64,000 nt of DNA, taken from positions 1 through 64,000 of IMG/VR virus record IMGVR_UViG_3300042934_000125; one strand, 5' to 3'. The notes beneath the pieces are model-generated. The model saw nothing but the letters and a program-made list of their open reading frames with translations, had not been told where the DNA came from and ran no database searches. Of the stretch, positions 39,897-47,022 are shown one piece after another. Each line of letters starts with the position of its first letter. Position 1 is the stretch's first letter. The translations under genes and the position numbers were made by a program. This DNA is from a virus.

Positions 39897-39931
39897 CAAA
39901 AAAAGTGACACCAACCGAAGAGGTTAGTGCC
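39897..39931 (-). terminator. Terminator of small RNA 1
   Basis: GGCACTAACC-TCTTC-GGTTGGTGTC, a 10-bp stem with two wobble pairs, then ACTTTTTTT on the minus strand. Confidence 0.82.
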
Positions 39932-39984
39932 AAGAGGTGTAAGGTTTAAACACAAAAAGGTGTGAACAAAGGTGAAACTACCGT
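39898..39984 (-). ncRNA. Candidate small RNA 1 (about 87 nt)
   Basis: Promoter at 39991-40019, predicted start near 39984, end in a perfect-ended hairpin with seven T (39898-39931). It contains no ATG. The unpaired 5' part has three copies of a CACCTTT/ACACCT pattern (TTTCACCTTTG, TCACACCTTTTTG, TTACACCTCTT), each complementary to the AAAGGTG-type ribosome sites that precede several early genes here, including the amidoligase-like gene, the plus-strand gene and the gene at 39699. This suggests an antisense translational regulator. Confidence 0.65.
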
Positions 39985-39990
39985 ACTACT

Positions 39991-40019
39991 AATATACATT
40001 ATGTATCATCTGGCGTCAA
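39991..40019 (-). promoter_or_regulatory. Promoter of small RNA 1
   Basis: TTGACG, 17 bp, TATATT on the minus strand; overlaps the stop codon of the gene at 40016. Confidence 0.7.
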
Positions 40020-40261
40020 GTGGCTTCGTAAAGATGACTAACGTCTAAATTAGAACGCTCAACTTCCTTCAGCCTGTTCTTGAATAGGTTACTAAGCGGA
40101 ATCTCTTTATGCTGACGATACTTCAATTGTTTCTCTGTCAGGTAGCAGTAATCCGCTTTCGTTTTCCATTTGTCGGTATTCTTATAGTAATCATCATTCT
40201 CGCGCAACCAGTCATCTGTTCTTTGGTCTAACTCCTCATCCCTCAACCTCTTGGCATACAT
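40016..40261 (-). CDS. Hypothetical charged protein
   Basis: An 81-residue protein starting at ATG 40261, 6 nt after GGGGGAG inside the upstream gene. Very polar (EELDQRTDDWLRENDDYYKN, LTEKQLKYRQHKEIPLSNLF). Last gene of the run from 42829 down. Function unknown. Confidence 0.7.
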   Translation of the reverse strand: MYAKRLRDEELDQRTDDWLRENDDYYKNTDKWKTKADYCYLTEKQLKYRQHKEIPLSNLFKNRLKEVERSNLDVSHLYEAT

Positions 40262-40619
40262 CAAATACTCCCCCTAATAATTGCTTCTTCGCCACTTTCA
40301 GACCTTCCTTGACTCTATTGGAAATAGTTCTCTGGGATACATTCAATGTCTCAGCTACTTCAAACTGCGTGTACCCCTCGATCAGATTCATCCGTAGAGC
40401 GATGACTTGCTCTGTAGAGAGCATAGTCTTCTCCATCCCGTAGTATCCAAGGATCAGCTTTAGGTCTACCATGATAGCCATAGCCACTCCGTCTCCGCGG
40501 GAAGATAAGTCCTCCAGTAATTTCATGTTGATGATAATGTTCTTGAGAGCCGTTACCTTTTGGTAATCGGCTAACTTCATTAGCTTGATGTTATACGTCT
40601 CGCGCTGTACCGCTCCCAT
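40236..40619 (-). CDS. Sigma-region-4-like transcription regulator
   Basis: A 127-residue protein whose C-terminal half is a sigma-70 region 4/LuxR-type HTH: LSTEQVIALRMNLIEGYTQF, EVAETLNVSQRTISNRVKEG. The N-terminal half is helical. Proteins of this ArpU-like type regulate late genes in Gram-positive phages. It could act with or against the sigma factor at 59353, or on the late promoter elements. It overlaps both neighbours. Confidence 0.78.
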   Translation of the reverse strand: MGAVQRETYNIKLMKLADYQKVTALKNIIINMKLLEDLSSRGDGVAMAIMVDLKLILGYYGMEKTMLSTEQVIALRMNLIEGYTQFEVAETLNVSQRTISNRVKEGLKVAKKQLLGGVFDVCQEVEG

Positions 40620-41034
40620 CGCCCTCTCCTACCTTTCTCTCAATGTAATCTACGATGTATTTTGCTACCTCTTCGTATTGCCCTTCAATAACCTTCTCTC
40701 TACTTAACTTATCAATCATGTAGATTGGACTCTTAACCAGATCGATCAGGTTCTCAACGAATAGCTGTAAACAGATTGCTTCCTTTGCTTCCCAGATATA
40801 ATACATAACCGTGTAATTAACAAGGTCATCAATCGTATCCTCGATACTCTCCGTCTTTACCATGTTGCCTTTCTTCAGGAGTTTTGTGAGTCTATTCACC
40901 TTGTTCTCTGCTTGAATCAGGAAATATACTTTACCGTGTTTATCCAAACCTTTTTGTACGGAATTACCGTAATCTGCATTTTTCTGTATAAAGGTTAAAG
41001 TCTGTTTACAGACGTAATTTTCGTAGTTATGCAT
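40591..41034 (-). CDS. DUF1599-like (nucleotide modification associated domain 1) protein
   Basis: A 147-residue protein; GGAGG 8 nt upstream sets the start at 41034. KNADYGNSVQKGLDKHGKVY followed by QAENKVNRLTKLLKKGNMVK and ESIEDTIDDLVNYTVMYYIW matches the DUF1599 pattern, a MazG-like all-helical fold found with nucleotide and base-modifying phage genes. It lies directly after dUTPase genes, which suggests nucleotide metabolism. The exact reaction is unknown. Confidence 0.75.
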   Translation of the reverse strand: MHNYENYVCKQTLTFIQKNADYGNSVQKGLDKHGKVYFLIQAENKVNRLTKLLKKGNMVKTESIEDTIDDLVNYTVMYYIWEAKEAICLQLFVENLIDLVKSPIYMIDKLSREKVIEGQYEEVAKYIVDYIERKVGEGDGSGTARDV

Positions 41035-41089
41035 TTGCTTTGCCTCCATAAGATAATAGATTAGGGAGGGCTTTCACCTCCCGCGCTTT

Positions 41090-41638
41090 TTACTTTGTTC
41101 CTGTGCTACCGTGACCGCCTCGATCTGGATTACCCAGTGTGTTTACTGCTGTGAACATTACGTTAGGCATTACTTCCTCTACCCGCATCTGACCTACTCT
41201 ATCGTACTGCTCGATGATACCGTCCTTTAATGCGTAGTAGCTAACGAACCATTCGTCATTATCTCCGCTGAAGGATGTATCAATGATCCCTTTGCTGTTC
41301 ACTTGGATGAGTCCGAAGTTCTTATAGGTTGAACCTCGTGGGAGAACATACGCCTCGTACCCTTCGGGTAACTCCATAGCGAAACCTAAGTAGACCTTTA
41401 CTTCATCTCCCGCGTGATAACCAACTCCATAGATATCTTTCACGATCTCTTCAAAGTAATTAGTACCATCTACAGGCTTGTAACCCGTGACTAAAGTACC
41501 AGATAGGAAAGGTATAGGGACACCGTTGACTTCTATACGACACGCTCTGACATCTACCCAGTTCGAACGACTTTTACCTCCGAAATGTTCAAGTTCTGGT
41601 ACTCCTGAATCTTTGTACAATACTGGAATCGTAAGCAT
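41090..41638 (-). CDS. dut: dUTPase
   Basis: A 182-residue trimeric-type dUTP diphosphatase, dUTP to dUMP and PPi. Motifs 2-5 are clear: [11 protein letters not shown] (about 103), [20 protein letters not shown] (about 115), [11 protein letters not shown] and the C-terminal DRGGHGSTG. Motif 1 is represented by WVDVRACR. It keeps uracil out of DNA and feeds dUMP to ThyX. ATG 41638 is preceded by the coiled-coil gene, whose stop is at 41638 (TAATG-type overlap). Confidence 0.92.
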   Translation of the reverse strand: MLTIPVLYKDSGVPELEHFGGKSRSNWVDVRACRIEVNGVPIPFLSGTLVTGYKPVDGTNYFEEIVKDIYGVGYHAGDEVKVYLGFAMELPEGYEAYVLPRGSTYKNFGLIQVNSKGIIDTSFSGDNDEWFVSYYALKDGIIEQYDRVGQMRVEEVMPNVMFTAVNTLGNPDRGGHGSTGTK

Positions 41639-41871
41639 TACATAAACTCCTTCAGCTTGTCTTGTAGTTTCTTGTTGCGTTCCATGTCAGCTTTGGCAAG
41701 TTTGGCATGAGTAGCATGATACAGAATCTCTTGCTCTGCCGTGTCATTGATCTTTGTAAGTTCAGCATTTGCCGCTTCCAGATCGTCATGAGCTTTCTGG
41801 AATGTACCGAGTGCTTTTGTTACCTTCTTCATAGCCTTGTTAACTCGTCTTTCATGGGTTGTCTTAAACAT
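41638..41871 (-). CDS. Small coiled-coil protein
   Basis: A 77-residue, almost entirely helical protein ([40 protein letters not shown]). Stop and next start overlap at 41638. Function unknown. Confidence 0.72.
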   Translation of the reverse strand: MFKTTHERRVNKAMKKVTKALGTFQKAHDDLEAANAELTKINDTAEQEILYHATHAKLAKADMERNKKLQDKLKEFM

Positions 41872-41874
41872 TGT

Positions 41875-42489
41875 TCATCCTCCAATTTGTTTTTTGTAGT
41901 TTAGTACGGCTCTGGAATACTGAGTTGAATAGATTCCGTTTCTCTTAGCCGAACGCATACCACCTTCACCCATGTTGTAAGCCATTAGAATTGTTGTCTC
42001 GTCGTCGTACTTCCTATAGAGGTTCGACAGTATGTATACTCCTGCTCTAATGCTATCCTCTGGATTGGTAAAGTCCAGTGATCCTAATGCTTTGCGTAGA
42101 CCTGCATGGTTTCCTGAGTTGATCTGCATGATGCCTACATCTACGGAACCATTTTTGTTTACGTTTCGGGCTTTCGGGTCGAAGTGACTTTCTTTCTCCA
42201 TGACCGCTAACACCATGTCATAAGGGACTTTGCTGTTTAGGGCTTGCTCATACGTGAATTTTTGCAACTCTGTACTCAGGTCAATATCTCGTTGATAAGG
42301 CTTTTCTTCTTTTTTCGGCTGTTCGGGTTTTGTGTCGAATTTAGCCGATACAAACTGTACTGTTATAACAGGTATTTTCTCTGTAGATGTCACCTTTGCT
42401 TCCATGACAGGTGTTTCTTCTTTAATGAAGCACCCTAACAGTAAGGCAAGTGTAGCAACTACAGAAACAACCTTAGATAATACCGTAAT
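41875..42489 (-). CDS. Lipoprotein lytic transglycosylase (SLT), probable ATT start
   Basis: The SLT domain (LNSKVPYDMVLAVMEKESHF, catalytic Glu in EKESHF; VGIMQINSGNHAGLRK; LMAYNMGEG) is clear. ATG 42405 has no ribosome site. In frame upstream, after a stop at 42492, lies TVLSKVVSVVATLALLLGCF: a hydrophobic segment ending in LLGC, a textbook lipobox. No ATG, GTG or TTG precedes it; the only candidate is ATT at 42489, 7 nt after TTGGAG. I therefore read a 204-residue lipoprotein. It would act on the wall from the membrane outside, unlike a lysis enzyme. The first part overlaps the upstream gene's stop. Confidence 0.72.
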   Translation of the reverse strand: MTVLSKVVSVVATLALLLGCFIKEETPVMEAKVTSTEKIPVITVQFVSAKFDTKPEQPKKEEKPYQRDIDLSTELQKFTYEQALNSKVPYDMVLAVMEKESHFDPKARNVNKNGSVDVGIMQINSGNHAGLRKALGSLDFTNPEDSIRAGVYILSNLYRKYDDETTILMAYNMGEGGMRSAKRNGIYSTQYSRAVLNYKKQIGG

Positions 42490-42829
42490 CTGTTAACTCC
42501 AACTGCCTATTCTTGACCATTTCCCTGAGTTCTTTCTCACGTTGCTGAGATACGTACATCTCAAGCCCCTTTAATGCACCCTTTAGTCCGAACATTCGCC
42601 CTTGTAAATGCTCTTTCGTCTTCTCAACTTCTTCAATGGAACTTGCAAACCAGTAACCTTCTCTACCACTACAGATTGGATTACCATGTCTGCGAAGAGT
42701 GTTGATTAGTCCTCTGATTGTTGCGCCTTTCATGCTGAACAGAATCTCAAGCTGTTTGCTCTTGACCGCGTTCTCCTTGCCTACTTGATCTTGCAATAAC
42801 TCCAACAAGATTTCGCAAGTTTCACTCAT
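42473..42829 (-). CDS. Winged-helix-like protein
   Basis: A 118-residue protein: KSKQLEILFSMKGATIRGLI and NTLRRHGNPICSGREGYWFA look like a winged helix (the wing ends GYWFA), followed by a helical C-terminus (QGRMFGLKGALKGLEMYVSQ). It is the first gene after the middle promoter at 42859-42892 and may regulate transcription. Unknown family. Confidence 0.72.
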   Translation of the reverse strand: MSETCEILLELLQDQVGKENAVKSKQLEILFSMKGATIRGLINTLRRHGNPICSGREGYWFASSIEEVEKTKEHLQGRMFGLKGALKGLEMYVSQQREKELREMVKNRQLELTDYGII

Positions 42830-42858
42830 TGCCGTTCCCCCTTAAATTGGTTTTCGAA

Positions 42859-42892
42859 TAAACATAATCGCGTGGGAAGCGGTTTCTAAACC
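42859..42892 (-). promoter_or_regulatory. Middle promoter, phage-specific class
   Basis: GGTTTAGAAACC-N11-GATTATGTTTA on the minus strand. Confidence 0.78.
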
Positions 42893-42897
42893 TACAA

Positions 42898-42943
42898 ATA
42901 AAAAAAGGCTTAGAAAGGTTTTGTACGCCCTTCTAAGCCTTGT
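42898..42943 (-). terminator. Terminator after the RNR operon
   Basis: AAGGCTTAGAAGGG...CCTTTCTAAGCCTT, about 14 pairs, followed by seven T on the minus strand. Confidence 0.9.
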
Positions 42944-42945
42944 TT

Positions 42946-43932
42946 TTAAGCAATATCGAATACAAAATCATCATCAGTAATTGGTGCTACAATCGCCTTC
43001 TTATAGCCGTTACCCTTTAGGCTGAAGAAGTCATGAATCTTCGTGCCGATCTTGATACCATTTTCTACGATAGAGTTGATTTGTTCCTCTTCGAAGTATG
43101 GTTCGAATCCGAAGTTCTGCAATGCTTTATTAGCGTTGTATCTAAGGAACTTCTCGACCTGATCAACCATCCCGATACTGCCGTATACCTCTTGAGAGTA
43201 GGCAACTTCATTTTGGTACAGACCTTCTACCATGTCGTATACTTCCATTTGCAATCTCACCTGAGTAGCCGCATCGAATCTTTGGAACTTCTCATAAGCC
43301 AATAGACCAATATATGCTCCGTGGATTGCCTCGTCACGTAGGATCAAATCAATGATTTCTCCGCTTTTCGTCATCTTGCCTTGCCCCTTCAGGTACAGAG
43401 GGTAAAAGAATCCGCTGTAAAAGAGGAATGATTCAAGAAGTACACTTGCTACCATCGCCATGAAGATTTCCTCTTCAGAGGCGTTCGGGTTGAATAGTTT
43501 CAGGTACTTACCTACAATCACATCTGCTTTGTATTTCAGATGCTTGTTAGTCTCTACCCATTTGAAGAGTGCTTGACGCTCCTCGCTCCGCGGAATCAGT
43601 GTAGTGAAGATCGTACTATAACTCTTCGCATGTACTTGTTCCATTGCACCCATGAAGGAGATGACTGCTTTCTGCTGTAAATCATGCACATGCAATCCGA
43701 TCAGCGGCATTCCCTCCCCTCCCTGACGTGTGTCAAGGAAGGTTAGTCCTGCAAGTGCATGTACATAGGTGAAGCGTTGCGCATCGTTCAGATCGTTGTT
43801 CCATGTGTTCTTGTCTTCAGTTACAGGAAACTCTTTCTCCAACCAAAACTGAGTCGTGTTCTGATTCCAAAAGTCCTGCGTATACCCATCTATCTGCTCG
43901 TTCCAATCTACCGCGTCATATCTTACCGTCAT
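42946..43932 (-). CDS. nrdF: Ribonucleotide reductase class Ib small subunit
   Basis: A 328-residue diiron/dimanganese subunit that generates the tyrosyl radical. Ligands can be placed in LTFLDTRQGG, MGAMEQVHAKSYS, LLESFLFYSG and DLILRDEAIHGAY. The in-frame N-terminus is extended upstream, but AGGAGG 8 nt before ATG 43932 fixes the start at MTVRYDAVDW. It follows nrdE and nrdI in one operon. Confidence 0.93.
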   Translation of the reverse strand: MTVRYDAVDWNEQIDGYTQDFWNQNTTQFWLEKEFPVTEDKNTWNNDLNDAQRFTYVHALAGLTFLDTRQGGEGMPLIGLHVHDLQQKAVISFMGAMEQVHAKSYSTIFTTLIPRSEERQALFKWVETNKHLKYKADVIVGKYLKLFNPNASEEEIFMAMVASVLLESFLFYSGFFYPLYLKGQGKMTKSGEIIDLILRDEAIHGAYIGLLAYEKFQRFDAATQVRLQMEVYDMVEGLYQNEVAYSQEVYGSIGMVDQVEKFLRYNANKALQNFGFEPYFEEEQINSIVENGIKIGTKIHDFFSLKGNGYKKAIVAPITDDDFVFDIA

Positions 43933-43946
43933 TCCTATATCCTCCT

Positions 43947-46049
43947 TTAGATCGTGCATGTTTCGCAAAACTCTTCTTCGATGATTGCATCTAAGTTCTG
44001 TCTGTCCCGCGGTCTAACGTAGTACAAAGACTTAAGTCCTTTTTTCCAAGCATATACAAACAGTCGGGCTAATTCATTTGTAGGAGTGTCATCATACACA
44101 TGAAGAGTACATGAGATTCCTTGATCAATGTGATCCTGTGCCGCCGCAACCATGTCGATTACTTTGTATTGACTGATCTCGTAAGCGGAAACGTAATACT
44201 CTTCAGTCTCAGGAGACAAGTAAGGCATAGGATAGTAAGTTGTACTGTTACCGTATCCGCGGTCTTCGATGACTTTGGTAATCGGCATGATAGATTGTGT
44301 ACTGTTCTGTACGTAGCTGATAGATTGTGTTGGTGCGATAGCTAAGCGGTAAGCATGGTACAGACCATTTTCACGAACAGATAATTTCAACCATTCCCAA
44401 TCTGACTTTGTAGGTATATAGATTCCATCGAACAACTCTTTGACTCTTTCCATTTTAGGGCTGTAATCGTTCGTCAGATATTGGTCGAAGTATTCACCAG
44501 AGTAGTAGTCGCTCTCCTCGAATCCTAAGAAGGTTTCCTCTTCCTCTAAAGAGATGTGCATGGATGCTTCAATGGAGTAATAGTTGACCATTGCCGCCCA
44601 TACTGTTAAGAACTCGATAGCTTCAGGTGATCCGTAATGAATTTTATTCTTGGCAAGGTAGCCGTGAAGATTCATGTATCCGAGTCCTACGCTATGTAAT
44701 TCTCGATTAGCCTTAGCGATTGACGGAGCATTTGCAACGTCTGATTTTTTGCTCACAACTGTTAATGCTCTCATTCCCGTATGAACGGTTCCGCGAATGT
44801 TCTTTCTCTCCATCGCGTTAACGATATTGATCGAACCAAGATTACAGCTAATGTCCCTGTAGATCACATCGTCTTTGCCGTAGTCGGTGATAAGCGATGT
44901 TTCTTGTAACTGGAAGATTTCTGTACACAAGTTGGACATTTTAATCTTTCCAAGTTTCTTCAAGGCGTGTCGTCTGTTAGCTGTATCGATGTAAATCAGA
45001 TACGGGTATCCAGATTCGATCTGTGTAATAGCAATCTGAGTCAGTAGGTCTCTCGCTGAGATGTCCTTTTTCTTCTTCACTCGCGGATTGGCTACCAGTT
45101 CGTCATACATTTCGCTCATGTTCATGTCATCCAAGTGAACGCCGTATTCCTTATAGACTGTGTAAGGATAGAACGCATAACCAAACTCATTCTTCTCAGC
45201 TAACTCCATGAACTTGTGCGGAACGGTCAAGCCGATTGACAACGATTGAAGTCTACTTTTCTCATCAGCGTTGATTTTCTTCGTATCAAGGAACTCAAGT
45301 CTATCGGCATGGAAGATATTCAAGTACGCCGCTCCCGCTCCCTTACGTTGACCAAGCTGATTCACATAGGAGAAGATGTCCTCTAACAATTTCAGTACAG
45401 GCATGATACCAGATGCCGCGTTCTCGATGTCGAGAATGGCTTCAGTCCTCGCCCGCAACTTAGAAAGGTTAATTGCTACGCCCCCACCGATTTTAGACAA
45501 CTGACCTGCTACGCCGACATTAAAGAGGATTGAATTAAGGCTATCATCCATCTCGATCAGGAAGCACGAGACAAGTTCACCTCTGCGCTTCTTGCCGCTG
45601 TTCAGGAAGGTAGGTGTTGCAGGTTGATATCTTTGCTCAATCATTGCCGTTGCGAAGTCTTTAGCCTTGTTTGAATCTCCTGCTCCAAGGAATAAGGACG
45701 TGATGACGATACGGTCTTGGTACGTCTCCAAATATTTCTTCTTATCATTTGACTTTAGGCTGTAGTCCTCGAAATACTTGCTTACTGCCATGAATGATTG
45801 GAACTCAAACGGTACGCTTCTTACCAGAGATGTTACTTCTTTAACTTCCTTCTCTGAATACTCCTCGTAAACGTCATAGTAGAAATCGTTATCAATAAGG
45901 TTCTTGATACGACCTGTAACAGAACCAAACTTCTCCGTATTCTCCTCTACGTATGCCAGATATTCTGCGATAGCTACTTTGTCTGCCTCAAGGTTGTAGA
46001 ATCCGTTAACCTTCTTTGTGATCTCGTTGTTTGACTCAATAAACTTCAA
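43947..46049 (-). CDS. nrdE: Ribonucleotide reductase class Ib large subunit
   Basis: A 700-residue catalytic subunit. Typical segments: YQPATPTFLNSGKKRRGELV with the first active-site Cys in LVSCFLIEMDDS, NLCTEIFQL (thiyl radical Cys), APTQSISYVQNSTQSIMPIT, and a C-terminal FCETCTI with the redox Cys pair. The start is the TTG at 46049, 9 nt after GAGGGAG. NrdH-like electron donor is encoded at 35454. No intein or intron is present. Confidence 0.94.
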   Translation of the reverse strand: MKFIESNNEITKKVNGFYNLEADKVAIAEYLAYVEENTEKFGSVTGRIKNLIDNDFYYDVYEEYSEKEVKEVTSLVRSVPFEFQSFMAVSKYFEDYSLKSNDKKKYLETYQDRIVITSLFLGAGDSNKAKDFATAMIEQRYQPATPTFLNSGKKRRGELVSCFLIEMDDSLNSILFNVGVAGQLSKIGGGVAINLSKLRARTEAILDIENAASGIMPVLKLLEDIFSYVNQLGQRKGAGAAYLNIFHADRLEFLDTKKINADEKSRLQSLSIGLTVPHKFMELAEKNEFGYAFYPYTVYKEYGVHLDDMNMSEMYDELVANPRVKKKKDISARDLLTQIAITQIESGYPYLIYIDTANRRHALKKLGKIKMSNLCTEIFQLQETSLITDYGKDDVIYRDISCNLGSINIVNAMERKNIRGTVHTGMRALTVVSKKSDVANAPSIAKANRELHSVGLGYMNLHGYLAKNKIHYGSPEAIEFLTVWAAMVNYYSIEASMHISLEEEETFLGFEESDYYSGEYFDQYLTNDYSPKMERVKELFDGIYIPTKSDWEWLKLSVRENGLYHAYRLAIAPTQSISYVQNSTQSIMPITKVIEDRGYGNSTTYYPMPYLSPETEEYYVSAYEISQYKVIDMVAAAQDHIDQGISCTLHVYDDTPTNELARLFVYAWKKGLKSLYYVRPRDRQNLDAIIEEEFCETCTI

Positions 46050-46401
46050 GATTTCTCACTCCCTCAATGAATGTATTTACATCGGACTGTTGTCCAGATA
46101 GTTCAAATTTATGGATCAAGGGAACACCGTACATTGCTGATAAGGTGTCCCCTGCTTTACCGAAGTTTTCTCCCCAATTCCTATTCCCGCTAACCGCTAC
46201 CCCTCGTATTAACCGCCTATGATCGTAGTCGTGCATAAACGCCTGTGTAACGCTCGGAACTTCTCCGAAGCCACATGTATAAGTTACGAGTACAAACGGG
46301 TCTGAAATGGTCAGCAGAGGGCTGAGACGATGTGTCTCGAATGGTAGCTTACGAATGAACCTGAGAACATTGAATGTCTTTGTATCGAATACTATAAGCA
46401 T
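46036..46401 (-). CDS. nrdI: NrdI flavodoxin
   Basis: A 121-residue flavodoxin-like protein that supplies oxidant for the NrdF cofactor. It has VTYTCGFGEVPSVTQAFM, VAVSGNRNWGENFGKAGD and YGVPLIHKFELSGQQSD, typical of NrdI. It overlaps both neighbours. Confidence 0.93.
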   Translation of the reverse strand: MLIVFDTKTFNVLRFIRKLPFETHRLSPLLTISDPFVLVTYTCGFGEVPSVTQAFMHDYDHRRLIRGVAVSGNRNWGENFGKAGDTLSAMYGVPLIHKFELSGQQSDVNTFIEGVRNLEVY

Positions 46402-46811
46402 CCGTTTTTCTCCAGTACATGTCTGAGTGCTTCCATATCTTCAGAATCAAACATCCGAGGATTTCCCGAAACGAACTCTGTCAACTCATTAACCGCTTTG
46501 TATGCGCGGTACATTTGCTCAAAGAGCCGTTCGTCTACTGCGTAGAAGTCTTTTTGATTGTCGAAGCTGAATGATACCGCAGAATCTTGCCTACGCATTT
46601 GGAAAGCTTGCTCCTTTGCTTTCTTGAACCATTCCTCTTTCACTGTCATGGATGCTTTAGCTGTCATCTGCGTCTTGCACTCGATAAAAAGAGTACCGAA
46701 TACGTCCCCTTTAGCAAAATCACCTCTACCACCACCAGTGACCTGCCGTTCCCCGAGACTCTTCGCTACTCGCTTCTCATGCTTATTGGATGCTTGTGTT
46801 GTGTTCTTCAT
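46392..46811 (-). CDS. PD-(D/E)XK nuclease, resolvase-like
   Basis: A 139-residue protein with an N-terminal nuclease core: SNKHEKRVAKSLGERQVTGG, RGDFAKGDVFGTLFIECKTQ (the D...ExK catalytic set) and a following helix (EEWFKKAKEQAFQMRR). It resembles phage Holliday junction resolvase-like endonucleases. AGGAGG precedes ATG 46811. It is the first gene of the RNR operon, behind the middle promoter at 46841-46874. Confidence 0.83.
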   Translation of the reverse strand: MKNTTQASNKHEKRVAKSLGERQVTGGGRGDFAKGDVFGTLFIECKTQMTAKASMTVKEEWFKKAKEQAFQMRRQDSAVSFSFDNQKDFYAVDERLFEQMYRAYKAVNELTEFVSGNPRMFDSEDMEALRHVLEKNGCL

Positions 46812-46840
46812 GTTCAATGCCTCCTGTTTAGGTTACTAAG

Positions 46841-46874
46841 TAAAGATAATCCTTTACCCAGTGAAACCTAAACT
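46841..46874 (-). promoter_or_regulatory. Middle promoter, phage-specific class
   Basis: AGTTTAGGTTTC-N11-GATTATCTTTA on the minus strand, driving the nuclease-nrdI-nrdE-nrdF operon. Confidence 0.68.
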
Positions 46875-46890
46875 AAGAAGGTAGGCAGGT

Positions 46891-46959
46891 ACAAATTTGC
46901 GCCTTCTATAAGAATAATATAGATAATTAATATTTACTTCGTAAATATAATAATTATCT
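46891..46959 (+). repeat. Three-copy hairpin element, copy C
   Basis: ACAAATTTGCGCCTTCTATA, AGAATAATAT, then a hairpin: 9-bp lower stem AGATAATTA/TAATTATCT, 2-nt AA bulge on the 3' side, 8-bp apical stem ATATTTAC/GTAAATAT, loop TTC. The TGACGT part of copies A and B is missing. It lies between the terminator of the GGCT gene and the middle promoter of the RNR operon. Confidence 0.75.
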
Positions 46960-46982
46960 AAGCGTCCCGCCTGTAGACAAAG

Positions 46983-47016
46983 AAAAAACCTACTAACGAT
47001 TTCTCGCTAATAGGTT
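46983..47016 (-). terminator. Terminator after the double GGCT gene
   Basis: AACCTATTAGCGA-GAAA-TCGTTAGTAGGTT followed by TTTTTC on the minus strand. Confidence 0.88.
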
Positions 47017-47022
47017 AGTTGT

